The notes beneath the pieces were generated by a model. The model saw only the letters and a list, made by a program, of their open reading frames with translations. It did no database searches and had not been told where the DNA came from. DNA of 64,000 bases from Actinomadura_C sp036008685. GTDB taxonomy: Bacteria; Actinomycetota; Actinomycetes; Streptosporangiales; Streptosporangiaceae. This document shows, in pieces, positions 23,689 to 32,878 of this stretch; position 1 is the stretch's first letter; every line of letters begins with the position of its first letter. The DNA lies in NCBI GenBank assembly GCA_036008685.1, contig DASYNF010000118.1, positions 19,097-83,096 on the forward strand. Direction: 5' to 3'. A program made the translations under genes and the position numbers.

Positions 23689-26600
23689 GTGCCAGCAGCC
23701 CCCTATCGCCTCGTACGCCGTGCCGGTCCGGCCGCGGTGGATCCGCCCTTGCTCGACGAGCAGCAGCGGCGGGTGGTCGAGCACGACAAGGGTCCGATGC
23801 TGGTGCTGGCCGGGCCCGGCACGGGCAAGACGACCACGATCGTCGAGGCGGTCGTGGACCGGATCGAGAACCGCGGCGTCGACCCCGAGCGGGTGCTCGT
23901 GCTCACCTTCAGCCGTAAGGCCGCCGGTGAGCTGAGGGAGCGGATCACCGGACGACTGCGCCGCACGACCCGCACCCCCCTGGCCCTGACGTTCCACAGC
24001 TACGCCTACGCGTTGCTCCGCCGGGCCGCCGCGAGCGCCGACGACCTCCCGCCGCGGCTGCTGACCGGCCCCGAGCAGCTGCTCGAAGTGCGGCGGTTGC
24101 TCGAGGGAGAGCTCCAGGACGGCGGAGGGCAGTGGCCGGAGCGGCTGCGGCCGGCCCTGGCGACGCGGGGCTTCGCGGAGGAGCTGAGGGACTTCTGCAT
24201 GCGCGCCGCCGAGCGCGGCTTCGGTCCCGGCAAGCTGGTGGAGCTCGGCCGGCTGCGCGGCCGGCCCGACTGGGAGGCGGCCGGGCGCTTCATGGACCGC
24301 TATACGGCGCGCTTCGACATCGACCCGGTGCCGTCCTACGACTACACCGAGATCATCTGGGCCGCGGGGGGCCTGCTGGTGGACGAAGACGTGCGCCTCC
24401 GGGAACGTGACGCCTACGACATCGTCTTCGTGGACGAATACCAGGACACCGATCCGGCACAGGAGCACCTCCTGCGGCGGCTCGCCGGGGAGGGACGCGA
24501 CCTGATCGTGGTCGGTGACCCCGACCAGTCGATCTACGGGTTCCGGGGCGCGGACGTGCGCGGGATCCTGGACTTCCCCGGCCGGTTCCGGACCGTCGAC
24601 GGACGGCCCGCACCGGTGGTGGCCTTGCGGACCTGCCGGCGGATGGGTCCGGGGATCCTGGAGGCGTCGCGCCGGACGGCCCGGCGGCTCCCGGCGGGCC
24701 CGCTCGCGGCCGAGCACCGGGCGCTGCGGCATCTCGACGGCGCGGACGAGGGCGAGGTCCAGGTCCTCATCGCCGACAGCGCCGGCCAGGAGTCCGCGCT
24801 CGTCGCCGACGAGCTGCGCCGGGCCCATCTGCTCGACGGAGTGCCGTGGTCGCGGATGGCCGTGCTCGTACGATCGGCGGTGCGGCAGGTCCCGGTGCTG
24901 CGGCGAGCGCTCGCCCAGGCGGGCGTCCCCGTCGTGGTGGCCGGGGACGAGCTCCCGCTCTATGACGAGCCGGCGGTACGGCCGATCATCGTCCTGCTGC
25001 GCTGCGCGCTCAAGCGCGGACAACTCGACGAGCTCGCCGCGGAGGACCTGCTGACCAGCTCCCTCGGTGGCGCCGACGCCCTGGCGATGCGGCGGCTCAA
25101 GCGGGCGCTACGCGATCTCGAGAGCCTGTCGGGAGGCGAGCGGCCGTTGAACGATCTGATCGTCGCGGCGCTGAACGACGCTCGTGAGCTGCTGCTCGTC
25201 CATCCGAAGGTGCGCGACCCCGCGGAGCGGATCGCGGGACTGATCGCCACGGCGCGGGAGGCGGCGCGGAGCGGCGGCACCGCGGAGGATGTGCTCTGGG
25301 CGGTGTGGCAGCAGAGCGGCCTGGCCGACACCCTCATGGAGCAGAGCATGAGGGGCGGGGCGCGGGGCGCGGCGGCCGACCATGATCTCGACGCGGTCGT
25401 GGCGCTGTTCGACCGCGCCGCCCAGTTCGTCGACCGGCTGCCGAAGGCCGGCCCGGAACTGTTCGTCGACGATCTCGCCGCGCAGGAGATCGCCGGTGAT
25501 TCCCTGGCCGAGCGCGCCCCGGAGGGGGAGGCCGTACGGATCCTGACCGCGCACCGCTCCAAAGGGCTGGAGTGGGACGTCGTCGTGGTCGCGGGCGTGC
25601 AGGAGGGGGTGTGGCCGAACCTGCGGCTGCGGGGTTCCCTCCTCGGCATCGAGGAGCTGGTCGAGGTCGCGGCGGGCAACGACCTGACCGCCGAAGAGGT
25701 GGCGGGCGCGTCGATCTCGGCCAAGCTGCTGGACGAGGAGCGGCGCCTGTTCTACGTGGCGGCGACGCGCGCCCGCAAACGGCTCGTCGTGACCGCCATC
25801 GGCGGCGCGGACACCGACGAACAGCCGTCGCGGTTCCTCGGTGAGCTGCTCCCGGGCGCCGCCGAGAAGGCGCAGCTCGACGAGAAGACCCGCTGGCTCT
25901 CGCTGACGGCCCTGGTCGCCGACCTCCGCTCGGTCATCACCGACTCGTCCCGGCCGGAACCGCTGCGCCGGGCCGCCGCCGGGCACCTGGCCCGGCTGGC
26001 CCGCGCCGGGGTACGGGGCGCCAGGCCGGAGAGCTGGTATGCCATCACGCGGCCGTCCGACTCGGGACCGGCGTTCCCCGACCCGGAGACGATCTCGATC
26101 TCGCCCTCCCAGGTCGAGACCTTCACCACCTGCGGGCTACGCTGGCTGCTGACCTCGGCCGTGGGCGCGCAGGAGGGTGCTCCCGGGGAGTACAGCACGA
26201 TGGGAAAGGTCGTCCACGCGGTGGCGGAGATGGTCGGCGCGGACGAGGACGTCACCGAGCTCCACATCGCCAAGCGGCTCGACGGGATCTGGCAGGACCT
26301 CGACTTCCGCAGCGCGTGGTATTCCGCCAAGCAGCGCGAGTCCGCGACGACCATGGTCGACAAGTTCCTGGCCTGGCACCGCGACAACCCCAACGAGGTC
26401 GTCGCACTGGAGGAGTCCTTCAGGGTGGACCTCGGCCGGGTAACGATCAAGGGCCGGATCGACCGGGCCGAGCGCGATCACGACGGCCGGGCGGTCATCG
26501 TCGACATCAAGACCTCGAACAGCGCGGTCCCGAAGCAGGACCTCGCCCGCCATCCGCAGCTCGGCGTCTATCAGTACGCCGTGATGCTCGGCGCGTTCGA

Positions 26601-26859
26601 GCAGTACGGCCTCATCGAGCCGGGCGGCGCGAAGCTCGTCCAGGTCGGCAAAGCCTCCCTCGCCGCTCGGGCGCGGGAGCAGAACCAGCCGCCGCCCGGG
26701 GAGGACGACGATCCGGACTGGCCCAAGAAGCTGGTCGAGACGGCGGCCACGGGCATGGCGAGCCCGGTCTTCGAGGCGCGGGCCAACGACAACTGCCGGA
26801 CCTGCCCGGTGCGCTCCTCCTGCCCCGTGCACGAAGAGGGCGGGCAGGTCGGCGAGTGA
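23689..26859 (+). CDS. adnA: AdnA: helicase-nuclease subunit of the AdnAB double-strand break resection complex
   Basis: Motor-nuclease of 1056 aa. The UvrD-type motor has Walker A GPGTGKT (residues 42-48), LTFSRKAAGEL, motif II VDEYQDTD (about 248) and GDPDQSIYGFRG (about 277), and the late AATRARKRL. The C-terminal RecB-like nuclease shows GRIDRAERD and VIVDIKTSN (about 922-948). Fe-S cysteines occur at TTCGLRW (about 814) and CRTCPVRSSCP (1035-1046). AdnAB resects double-strand breaks in actinobacteria. GTG at 23689 gives the family start PYRLVRRAG; there is no ribosome site, so a leaderless mRNA is possible. Confidence 0.93.
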   Translation: MPAAPYRLVRRAGPAAVDPPLLDEQQRRVVEHDKGPMLVLAGPGTGKTTTIVEAVVDRIENRGVDPERVLVLTFSRKAAGELRERITGRLRRTTRTPLALTFHSYAYALLRRAAASADDLPPRLLTGPEQLLEVRRLLEGELQDGGGQWPERLRPALATRGFAEELRDFCMRAAERGFGPGKLVELGRLRGRPDWEAAGRFMDRYTARFDIDPVPSYDYTEIIWAAGGLLVDEDVRLRERDAYDIVFVDEYQDTDPAQEHLLRRLAGEGRDLIVVGDPDQSIYGFRGADVRGILDFPGRFRTVDGRPAPVVALRTCRRMGPGILEASRRTARRLPAGPLAAEHRALRHLDGADEGEVQVLIADSAGQESALVADELRRAHLLDGVPWSRMAVLVRSAVRQVPVLRRALAQAGVPVVVAGDELPLYDEPAVRPIIVLLRCALKRGQLDELAAEDLLTSSLGGADALAMRRLKRALRDLESLSGGERPLNDLIVAALNDARELLLVHPKVRDPAERIAGLIATAREAARSGGTAEDVLWAVWQQSGLADTLMEQSMRGGARGAAADHDLDAVVALFDRAAQFVDRLPKAGPELFVDDLAAQEIAGDSLAERAPEGEAVRILTAHRSKGLEWDVVVVAGVQEGVWPNLRLRGSLLGIEELVEVAAGNDLTAEEVAGASISAKLLDEERRLFYVAATRARKRLVVTAIGGADTDEQPSRFLGELLPGAAEKAQLDEKTRWLSLTALVADLRSVITDSSRPEPLRRAAAGHLARLARAGVRGARPESWYAITRPSDSGPAFPDPETISISPSQVETFTTCGLRWLLTSAVGAQEGAPGEYSTMGKVVHAVAEMVGADEDVTELHIAKRLDGIWQDLDFRSAWYSAKQRESATTMVDKFLAWHRDNPNEVVALEESFRVDLGRVTIKGRIDRAERDHDGRAVIVDIKTSNSAVPKQDLARHPQLGVYQYAVMLGAFEQYGLIEPGGAKLVQVGKASLAARAREQNQPPPGEDDDPDWPKKLVETAATGMASPVFEARANDNCRTCPVRSSCPVHEEGGQVGE

Positions 26860-26911
26860 AGTCCCTTCTCGCCGCCACCCGTGAGCTCATGGATCGTGGC
26901 CGGAGGCTGCC

Positions 26912-29900
26912 GTGATATCCCCTCGGGAGCTGGCGGTCCGGCTCGGCCTGCCCGAGCCGACCATGGAGCAGGCCACGGTGATCCAGGCCCCGATGGCCCC
27001 GATGGCCGTGGTCGCCGGTGCGGGCTCGGGCAAGAGCGAGACGATGGCCGCGCGGGTGGTGTGGCTGGTCGCCAACGGGCTCGTACGGCCGGAACGGGTC
27101 CTCGGTCTCACGTTCACGAGGAAGGCCGCCGCCGAGCTCTCCGCCCGGGTGCGCAAGCGGCTGGAGCAGCTCCGGGAGCACGAGGACCTGGTCGCGCCGG
27201 AGGTGCTCGACGGTGAGCCCACCGTGTCCACCTATCACTCCTACGCCGCGCGGATCTTCGGTGACCACGCGCTCCGGGAGGCCCTCGAGCCGACGATGCG
27301 GCTCGTCAGCCCGGCCGTGGCCTGGCAGATCGCCTCCCGGGTGGTGGACTCCTACGACGGCCCGATGGACCACATCGACTGGGCGCCCGACACGGTGACC
27401 AAGGCGGTGATGGAGTTCGCCGGGGACCTGTCGGAGCACCTGCGCACGGGTGATGACGTACGCCGGGTCGGGGAGTGGCTGCAGGAGCGCCTGGCGCTGG
27501 TCAAGAGGCCGCTCAAACTACAGAGGGACATCCTCGGCAAGCACGCCGTGCGGGAGCAGCTCCTGCCGCTCGTGGAGGCCTACTCCCGCGCCAAGGCCCA
27601 GCGTGAGGTCATCGACTACGGCGACCAGATGGCACTGGCCGCCCGGATCGCCCACCGGCATCCGGAGGTCGGGCTCATCGAGCGCTCCCGTTACGCGGTC
27701 GTCCTGCTGGACGAATACCAGGACACCAGTCACGCGCAGCTCGTGCTGCTGCGCGCGCTGTACGGGCCGACGCACGGACGCGAGGGGCACCCGGTCACGG
27801 CGGTCGGAGACCCCTGTCAGTCCATCTATGGCTGGCGTGGCGCCAGCGCCGGCAACCTGCTGCGATTCGCCCATGACTTCCCGCTGCGGCAGGATCTCCC
27901 GGTGCCCGCCACCGGCCGGCCGGCCGTCGTCCCCGCGCCGGTGGAGCGCCTGTCGGTCAGCTTCCGCAACGGGGACCGGGTCCTGGACGTGGCCGCCCGC
28001 GTGCAGGAGGAGCTGAGAGCCGACGCCCAGGCGGTGCCGCGGCTGCTGCCGGGCCCGGCCCGGCGGGAGCGTGGCCGGGTCGAATCCGCCCTGCTGAGGA
28101 CGGTCGAGGACGAGGCGGAACGCATCGCCGCCCGGATCGCCCATCTGGGGGCGCTTCCGGCCGACACGGCACCGGACGGGGAGCCGTGGGCCGAGGAACG
28201 GCCCGAGGGGCTGCGGTTGTCCGACATCGCCGTGCTGGCCCGTAAACGCTCGCAGTTTCCGCCGATCCGGCGGGCCCTCGAGGCCCGGGGGATCCCGGTG
28301 GAGGTCGTGGGGCTCGGCGGGCTCCTGACGGTGCCGGAGGTGCAGGACGTCGTCGCCACGCTCAAGGTGATGCACGACCCGACGGCCGGCGCCTCACTCG
28401 CCCGGCTGCTGACCGGGCCGCGATGGCGGATCGGCCCGCGTGACCTCGTCGCGCTCGGCCGGCGGGCCCGCATGCTCGCGAAGGAGGTGGCGAGAGACCT
28501 GACCGGCCCCAAGGGCCACGGCCCCAAGGACACGGACGAGGGGCGTGGCGGCGAGCGCCAGGGCGCGGAGTGGAGCGAGGGGCGGACCGGGGATCAGGAC
28601 TCCGGCGCGCCCCCGTGGCAGGACGACCGGACGGCCGAGCCCGACCCGCTGCGGCAACTGGTCAGTGAGCTGAACGAGGAGAGCGGCAGCCTCGTGGACG
28701 CCCTCGACGACCTCGGAACGCCTGAGGACTACACGCCCGAGGGGTTTCGCAGGCTGCGGTGGTTCCGTGACGAACTCCGGACGCTGCGCGGCCAGGTGGG
28801 CCTGCCCCTGCCGGATCTGGTCGCCGAGGTGGAGCGGACCCTCGGCCTGGACATCGAGGTGGCCGCGCGCTCGGGTCTGGACCCCGTGACCGCGCGCGCC
28901 GACCTGGACGCCTTCACCGACGCGGCGGCCCGGTTCGCCGGCGATGCCGAGGATCCGACGCTGGGGGCGTTCCTGGCCTTTCTCAAGGCGGCCGAGTCGG
29001 AGGAGTTCGGCTTGGAGGCGGGCCGGGTCGGTGAGACCGACAGCGTCAAGCTGCTGACCGTGCACGCCTCCAAGGGCCTGGAGTGGCCGGTGGTCGTGGT
29101 GCCGGGCCTGTCCTTCGCCGGACAGAAGAACGGAACACCGTCCAAGGGCTCCATCTTTCCGTCACCGCCGCGGAACGCGACCCGGTGGACCGACAACCCC
29201 CGGATGCTCCCCTTTCCGCTCCGCGGTGACCACGCCGATCTGCCCCGGCTCGGTGGGCTGGAGAAGGACGATCTCTCGGCGTTCGACGAGGCCTGTGCCG
29301 AACGCGACCTCCGGGAAGAACGCCGGCTCGCCTACGTGGCGGTGACCCGCGCGTCCTATCTGCTCATCGCCACCGGCTACTGGTGGGGTTCGTCCAACCG
29401 GCCGCTCGGGCCGTCGCCGTTCCTCAAGGAGATCAGGGAGAGCTGCCTGGCCGGTGCCGGATCGGTGCCGGTGTGGACCGACCCGCCGGAGGAGGGGGAG
29501 GCCAACCCGCTGCTGGCGGAGCCGGACACCGCCCCCTGGCCCCGTCCCCCCGCGGGGGGACGGCACGAGGGGGTCGTGGCGGGAGCCCGGATGGTCGAAG
29601 ACGCGATGGCCGGCCGTGCCGGCGCATGGGCCGGGGACGCCGGCCTGAGTCATCCGGACCGCGGGCGCATGTCGGCGTGGGCGCGCGACGTCGAGCTGTT
29701 GCTGGCCGAGCGTGACCGGGGTCGCGGCGGCGACGGGCTGCAGGTGGCGTTGCCGGGCCAGCTGTCGGTCAGCTCCCTGGTCGCGCTGGCCCGCGACCCC
29801 GCGGCCCTGGCCCGGCAGATCCGCCGGCCGATGCCCCGCAGGCCCGCCCCGTACGCGCGGCTCGGCACGGCCTTCCACCACTGGCTCGAGAGGCGGTGGG

Positions 29901-30343
29901 GCCAGCAGCGGCTCCTGGATCCCGGCGACCTCCCGGGGGCCGCGGACGAGGGGTCCGTCGACGAGGCGGAGCTCACCATGCTCCAGGCCCGTTTCGAACA
30001 GTCGGCCTGGGCCACGCGTGAACCCCTCGACGTCGAGGTCTCGTTCGAGACCGTCATCGGCGACCGGCTGATCCGGGGCCGGATGGACGCGGTCTTCCGC
30101 GACGGTGAGGGATATGAGGTGGTGGACTGGAAGACCGGTGCACCTCCCTCGGGCGACGAGGCCCGTGCGACCTCCGTCCAGCTGGCCGCCTATCGGCTGG
30201 CCTGGGCCGAGCTCGCCGGGGTTCCCGTGGACGCGGTCAGCGCGGCCTTCCATTACGTGGCGGCCGACATCACGGTGCGGCCCGCGGACCTCCTCGACGC
30301 CGAGGGCCTGAGCGCACTGCTCACCGCGGTCCCCCTGAAATGA
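26912..30343 (+). CDS. adnB: AdnB: second helicase-nuclease subunit of AdnAB
   Basis: Protein of 1143 aa partnering AdnA. Motor: GAGSGKSET (residues 36-44), LTFTRKAAAELSARV, motif II LDEYQDTSHAQL (about 266), GDPCQSIYGWRGA, VHASKGLEWP and YVAVTRASYL. Nuclease: GRMDAVFRDGEG (about 1056) and EVVDWKTG (about 1070). A hydrophilic insertion rich in G, D, E, K and R (about 532-585) interrupts the second motor region, and a Pro/Gly-rich one lies near 870. No Fe-S cysteine cluster was seen here, unlike AdnA. GTG at 26912 lies 52 bases after adnA, so they share an operon. Confidence 0.93.
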   Translation: MISPRELAVRLGLPEPTMEQATVIQAPMAPMAVVAGAGSGKSETMAARVVWLVANGLVRPERVLGLTFTRKAAAELSARVRKRLEQLREHEDLVAPEVLDGEPTVSTYHSYAARIFGDHALREALEPTMRLVSPAVAWQIASRVVDSYDGPMDHIDWAPDTVTKAVMEFAGDLSEHLRTGDDVRRVGEWLQERLALVKRPLKLQRDILGKHAVREQLLPLVEAYSRAKAQREVIDYGDQMALAARIAHRHPEVGLIERSRYAVVLLDEYQDTSHAQLVLLRALYGPTHGREGHPVTAVGDPCQSIYGWRGASAGNLLRFAHDFPLRQDLPVPATGRPAVVPAPVERLSVSFRNGDRVLDVAARVQEELRADAQAVPRLLPGPARRERGRVESALLRTVEDEAERIAARIAHLGALPADTAPDGEPWAEERPEGLRLSDIAVLARKRSQFPPIRRALEARGIPVEVVGLGGLLTVPEVQDVVATLKVMHDPTAGASLARLLTGPRWRIGPRDLVALGRRARMLAKEVARDLTGPKGHGPKDTDEGRGGERQGAEWSEGRTGDQDSGAPPWQDDRTAEPDPLRQLVSELNEESGSLVDALDDLGTPEDYTPEGFRRLRWFRDELRTLRGQVGLPLPDLVAEVERTLGLDIEVAARSGLDPVTARADLDAFTDAAARFAGDAEDPTLGAFLAFLKAAESEEFGLEAGRVGETDSVKLLTVHASKGLEWPVVVVPGLSFAGQKNGTPSKGSIFPSPPRNATRWTDNPRMLPFPLRGDHADLPRLGGLEKDDLSAFDEACAERDLREERRLAYVAVTRASYLLIATGYWWGSSNRPLGPSPFLKEIRESCLAGAGSVPVWTDPPEEGEANPLLAEPDTAPWPRPPAGGRHEGVVAGARMVEDAMAGRAGAWAGDAGLSHPDRGRMSAWARDVELLLAERDRGRGGDGLQVALPGQLSVSSLVALARDPAALARQIRRPMPRRPAPYARLGTAFHHWLERRWGQQRLLDPGDLPGAADEGSVDEAELTMLQARFEQSAWATREPLDVEVSFETVIGDRLIRGRMDAVFRDGEGYEVVDWKTGAPPSGDEARATSVQLAAYRLAWAELAGVPVDAVSAAFHYVAADITVRPADLLDAEGLSALLTAVPLK

Positions 30344-30493
30344 CCTGTCCGCCTCTGGCCACCGGCGCGATTTCCAGGGATGATCCCTGCAATGACGGTG
30401 GATCGCTCTGAACGACTGACTTCGCCGGCGCGTCCGCGTCCGGCGGGCTCGGAGAGCCGGAGTCGCTCAGGGGTCTGTGCGCGGGAGGTCGGT

Positions 30494-31270
30494 GTGACGG
30501 TGACGCATCAAGACAGGGTCGTCCGTGAGTTCACCAAGCAGGCGAGCACCTTCGCCGATCCGGCGCTCAACCTGACGTTCACGCGCCGGCTGGCGAAACT
30601 GGTCGAGTTCACCGAGCCCGAGCTGGACCTCGAGGACGTCTGCCTGGAGGTCGCGTGCGGCACCGGCCTCGTGGCGCGCGCCCTGAGCCGGCGGGTCCGG
30701 CATGTGACCGCACTGGACACCACGCCGGCCATGCTCGAGCAGGGCAAGCGCGAGGCCGACCGGGACGCGGTCACGAACGTGACCTTCGCGGTCGGCGACG
30801 CGGCGGATCTGCCCTACCTCGCCCGGTCCTTCACCCTTGTGATCACGCGCTTCTCCCTCCACCACTTCGAGGATCCGATGACGGCGGTGCGGGAGATGAT
30901 CCGGGTCTGCCGCCCGGGCGGGAGCCTGGTCATCGCCGACCTGGTGCGGCCGGACGGCCCTGGGGACCCGGACCGGATCGAGCGGCTGCGCGATCCCTCG
31001 CACGCCTCGCTGCTCACCGTCGAGCAGATCGCCGAGCTCGCCACCGCGGCCGGCGCCGAGGTCAAAAGGTCCACCTCCTTCGATGTCGTACGGCCGGTGG
31101 CGCCCTGGCTGGCCCAGTCGCACACCCCCGGCGCCGTGGCGGCACAGATCCGCGGGGAGCTCGAGGCCGAGCTCGAGGGCGGACCCGTCACCGGGATGCG
31201 GCCGGCTCTGGTCGATGGCGAGCTGTCCTTCACCCAGTCCCACGCGTACGTCGCGGCGTCGGCCTCCTGA
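30494..31270 (+). CDS. Class I SAM-dependent methyltransferase
   Basis: UbiE/COQ5-like methyltransferase of 258 aa. SAM motif I is LEVACGTGLVARAL, then ALDTTPAMLEQ (acidic strand end), GDAADLPYL and the RFSLHHFEDP post-region, and VCRPGGSLVIAD. GTG at 30494 follows GGGAGG by five bases; the frame extends to ATG 30380 but that part is low-complexity. It lies 150 bases after adnB and may be co-transcribed. Substrate unknown. Confidence 0.85.
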   Translation: MTVTHQDRVVREFTKQASTFADPALNLTFTRRLAKLVEFTEPELDLEDVCLEVACGTGLVARALSRRVRHVTALDTTPAMLEQGKREADRDAVTNVTFAVGDAADLPYLARSFTLVITRFSLHHFEDPMTAVREMIRVCRPGGSLVIADLVRPDGPGDPDRIERLRDPSHASLLTVEQIAELATAAGAEVKRSTSFDVVRPVAPWLAQSHTPGAVAAQIRGELEAELEGGPVTGMRPALVDGELSFTQSHAYVAASAS

Positions 31271-31310
31271 CGACCCCGGCCGGTGCCGGAAGCGGGCGGG
31301 TGGGAACGGA

Positions 31311-31316
31311 TAGGGT
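31311..31316 (+). promoter_or_regulatory. -10 hexamer TAGGGT, probable leaderless promoter
   Basis: TAGGGT is six bases before the ATG at 31323, with no ribosome site between. Confidence 0.5.
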
Positions 31317-31322
31317 TCGAAC

Positions 31323-31649
31323 ATGAGTTCCCCTCAGACTCCGCCGTCCGTGCTGGCCATGCGCATCGGCGTGGTCGCGGCCGAGGCCGCCTTCGCCTCG
31401 TTCGCCCGCACCATCGACTTCGACGACGTCGCCGCCGGAGACGTCGACTTCGAGGGATCGATCCCGGCGGCCGAGTGGCCGGTGTTCGCCCTGGTCCTGG
31501 ACACGCTCGCGGCGGCGGAGCCGGGGGACACCCGCACGCTGGAGCAGCGGCGTGCGGACGCCCTCAGCGACCTCGCGCGGATCTGCCTGGCGGCCAAGCG
31601 TTCCGGAGCCGCAGTCCCGCCAGAGCCGGGTGATCACCCGCCGACGTAG
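31323..31649 (+). CDS. Small protein resembling a DUF222 fragment
   Basis: Protein of 108 aa. The segment DTLAAAEPGDTRTLEQRRADALSDLARI matches the QRRADAL motif of the DUF222 domain found in 13E12-type HNH endonucleases, but the HNH part and most of DUF222 are absent. It may be a domesticated fragment or a short relative. ATG at 31323 has a -10-like TAGGGT six bases upstream. It overlaps the converging decarboxylase gene by 16 bases. Function unknown. Confidence 0.6.
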   Translation: MSSPQTPPSVLAMRIGVVAAEAAFASFARTIDFDDVAAGDVDFEGSIPAAEWPVFALVLDTLAAAEPGDTRTLEQRRADALSDLARICLAAKRSGAAVPPEPGDHPPT

Positions 31650-32806
31650 TGGAAGACGGGCCTCGGGTGCATCAGGAAGTCGTGATGGGAGATGTTCCAC
31701 GCGTAGGCGCCCGCCATCCCGAAGGCCACCACGTCGCCGGCGCGCAGCCGGCCGACCGGGACGTCGCGGGCGAACACGTCCTTCGGCGTGCACAGCTGCC
31801 CGACCAGGGTCGCCGTTCTCGGCGTGGGGGGACGGCCGCCGTCCGGTCCGGCGGAACCGCCGCGTGGGATGACGGTGAACGGCTGGTCGTGGCCCTTGGT
31901 CACGGGGGTGCGCAGATGGTGGGTCCCGCCACGCAGCACGGCGAAGGCCTCACCGCGGGTCTCCTTCACCTCCAGCACGTCGGTGACGTACCAGCCGTGA
32001 TAGGCGGTCACGGCCCGGCCCGGCTCCACGCGGAGCGTCTCGCCGTCCCCGGCGAGCCTCGCCAGCCCCATGCCGTAGGCGGCCCAGTCGAAGCGTGTAC
32101 CAGGAGTGCGGTAGTCGACGGCCATTCCGCCGCCCAGGTTGACCTCCGTGCCGCCGACATGCCGTCGGGCCCAGCCGACGATCTTCGCCGCCAGATCGAG
32201 CATGGCCGGCGCGTCCAGGCCGGAGGCCAGATGCGCGTGCACGCCCCGCAGCCGCAGCAGAGGCATGCGGGGGAGCATCCGCAGGCACCGTCCCACGCCG
32301 GCCTCGTCCATCCCGAAGGGCCCGCTCATCGTGAGCGCCGCCCCCTGGACGGTCACGTCCAGGTTGGCGCGCAGCAGCACATCGGCCGAGCGGCCCCCCG
32401 CATGGCAGAGCGCGGACAGGCGCTCGAGCTCCCGCGGGCTCTCGACGTGAAATCGCTCGACGTCCAGCCGCAGCGCCAGCTCCAGCTCGGCATCGGTCTT
32501 GCCGGGACCGCCGAAGGCGAGCCGGATCCCCGGCAGCGTCTCCCGCACGTGGGCGAGCTCGCCTCCTGAGGACACCTCGATCCCGTCGACGTAGGGCTCG
32601 AGGACCGTGAGCAGGCGCGGGTCCGGGTTGGCCTTGGCCGCGTAGAACAGCTCCACGGTGGGAAGCGCGGCCCGGACGGCGGCCGCGTGCGCGCGTAGTC
32701 CGGCGAGGTCGTAGACGTAGGCCGGAAAGCCCTCGAGCTGCATGATCCGGGAGCGGACCGCGGGCTCCATGAGGGAGGTGGGGTCCGTGGGCCCGGTCGG
32801 TTCCAT
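31634..32806 (-). CDS. PLP-dependent decarboxylase of a siderophore operon (SbnH-like)
   Basis: Fold-type III (alanine racemase/ornithine decarboxylase-like) enzyme of 390 aa. The PLP lysine is in YAAKANPDP near residue 55; VNLGGGMAVDY and EPGRAV bind the phosphate, and QLCTPKDVF supplies the C-terminal Cys of this class. In staphyloferrin B synthesis the related SbnH decarboxylates a citryl-diaminopropionate intermediate; by position after two IucA/IucC genes a comparable step is likely here. ATG at 32806 follows GAAGGGA. It is the last gene of the iron-regulated unit. Which amino acid is used is unknown. Confidence 0.87.
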   Translation of the reverse strand: MEPTGPTDPTSLMEPAVRSRIMQLEGFPAYVYDLAGLRAHAAAVRAALPTVELFYAAKANPDPRLLTVLEPYVDGIEVSSGGELAHVRETLPGIRLAFGGPGKTDAELELALRLDVERFHVESPRELERLSALCHAGGRSADVLLRANLDVTVQGAALTMSGPFGMDEAGVGRCLRMLPRMPLLRLRGVHAHLASGLDAPAMLDLAAKIVGWARRHVGGTEVNLGGGMAVDYRTPGTRFDWAAYGMGLARLAGDGETLRVEPGRAVTAYHGWYVTDVLEVKETRGEAFAVLRGGTHHLRTPVTKGHDQPFTVIPRGGSAGPDGGRPPTPRTATLVGQLCTPKDVFARDVPVGRLRAGDVVAFGMAGAYAWNISHHDFLMHPRPVFHYVGG

Positions 32807-32878
32807 GTCGTGTCCCTTCGTCGCCGCGGGTCGCCGCGGTGGCCGCGGATCGTTGTGAATCGCTGTGAGCCGCTGTGG

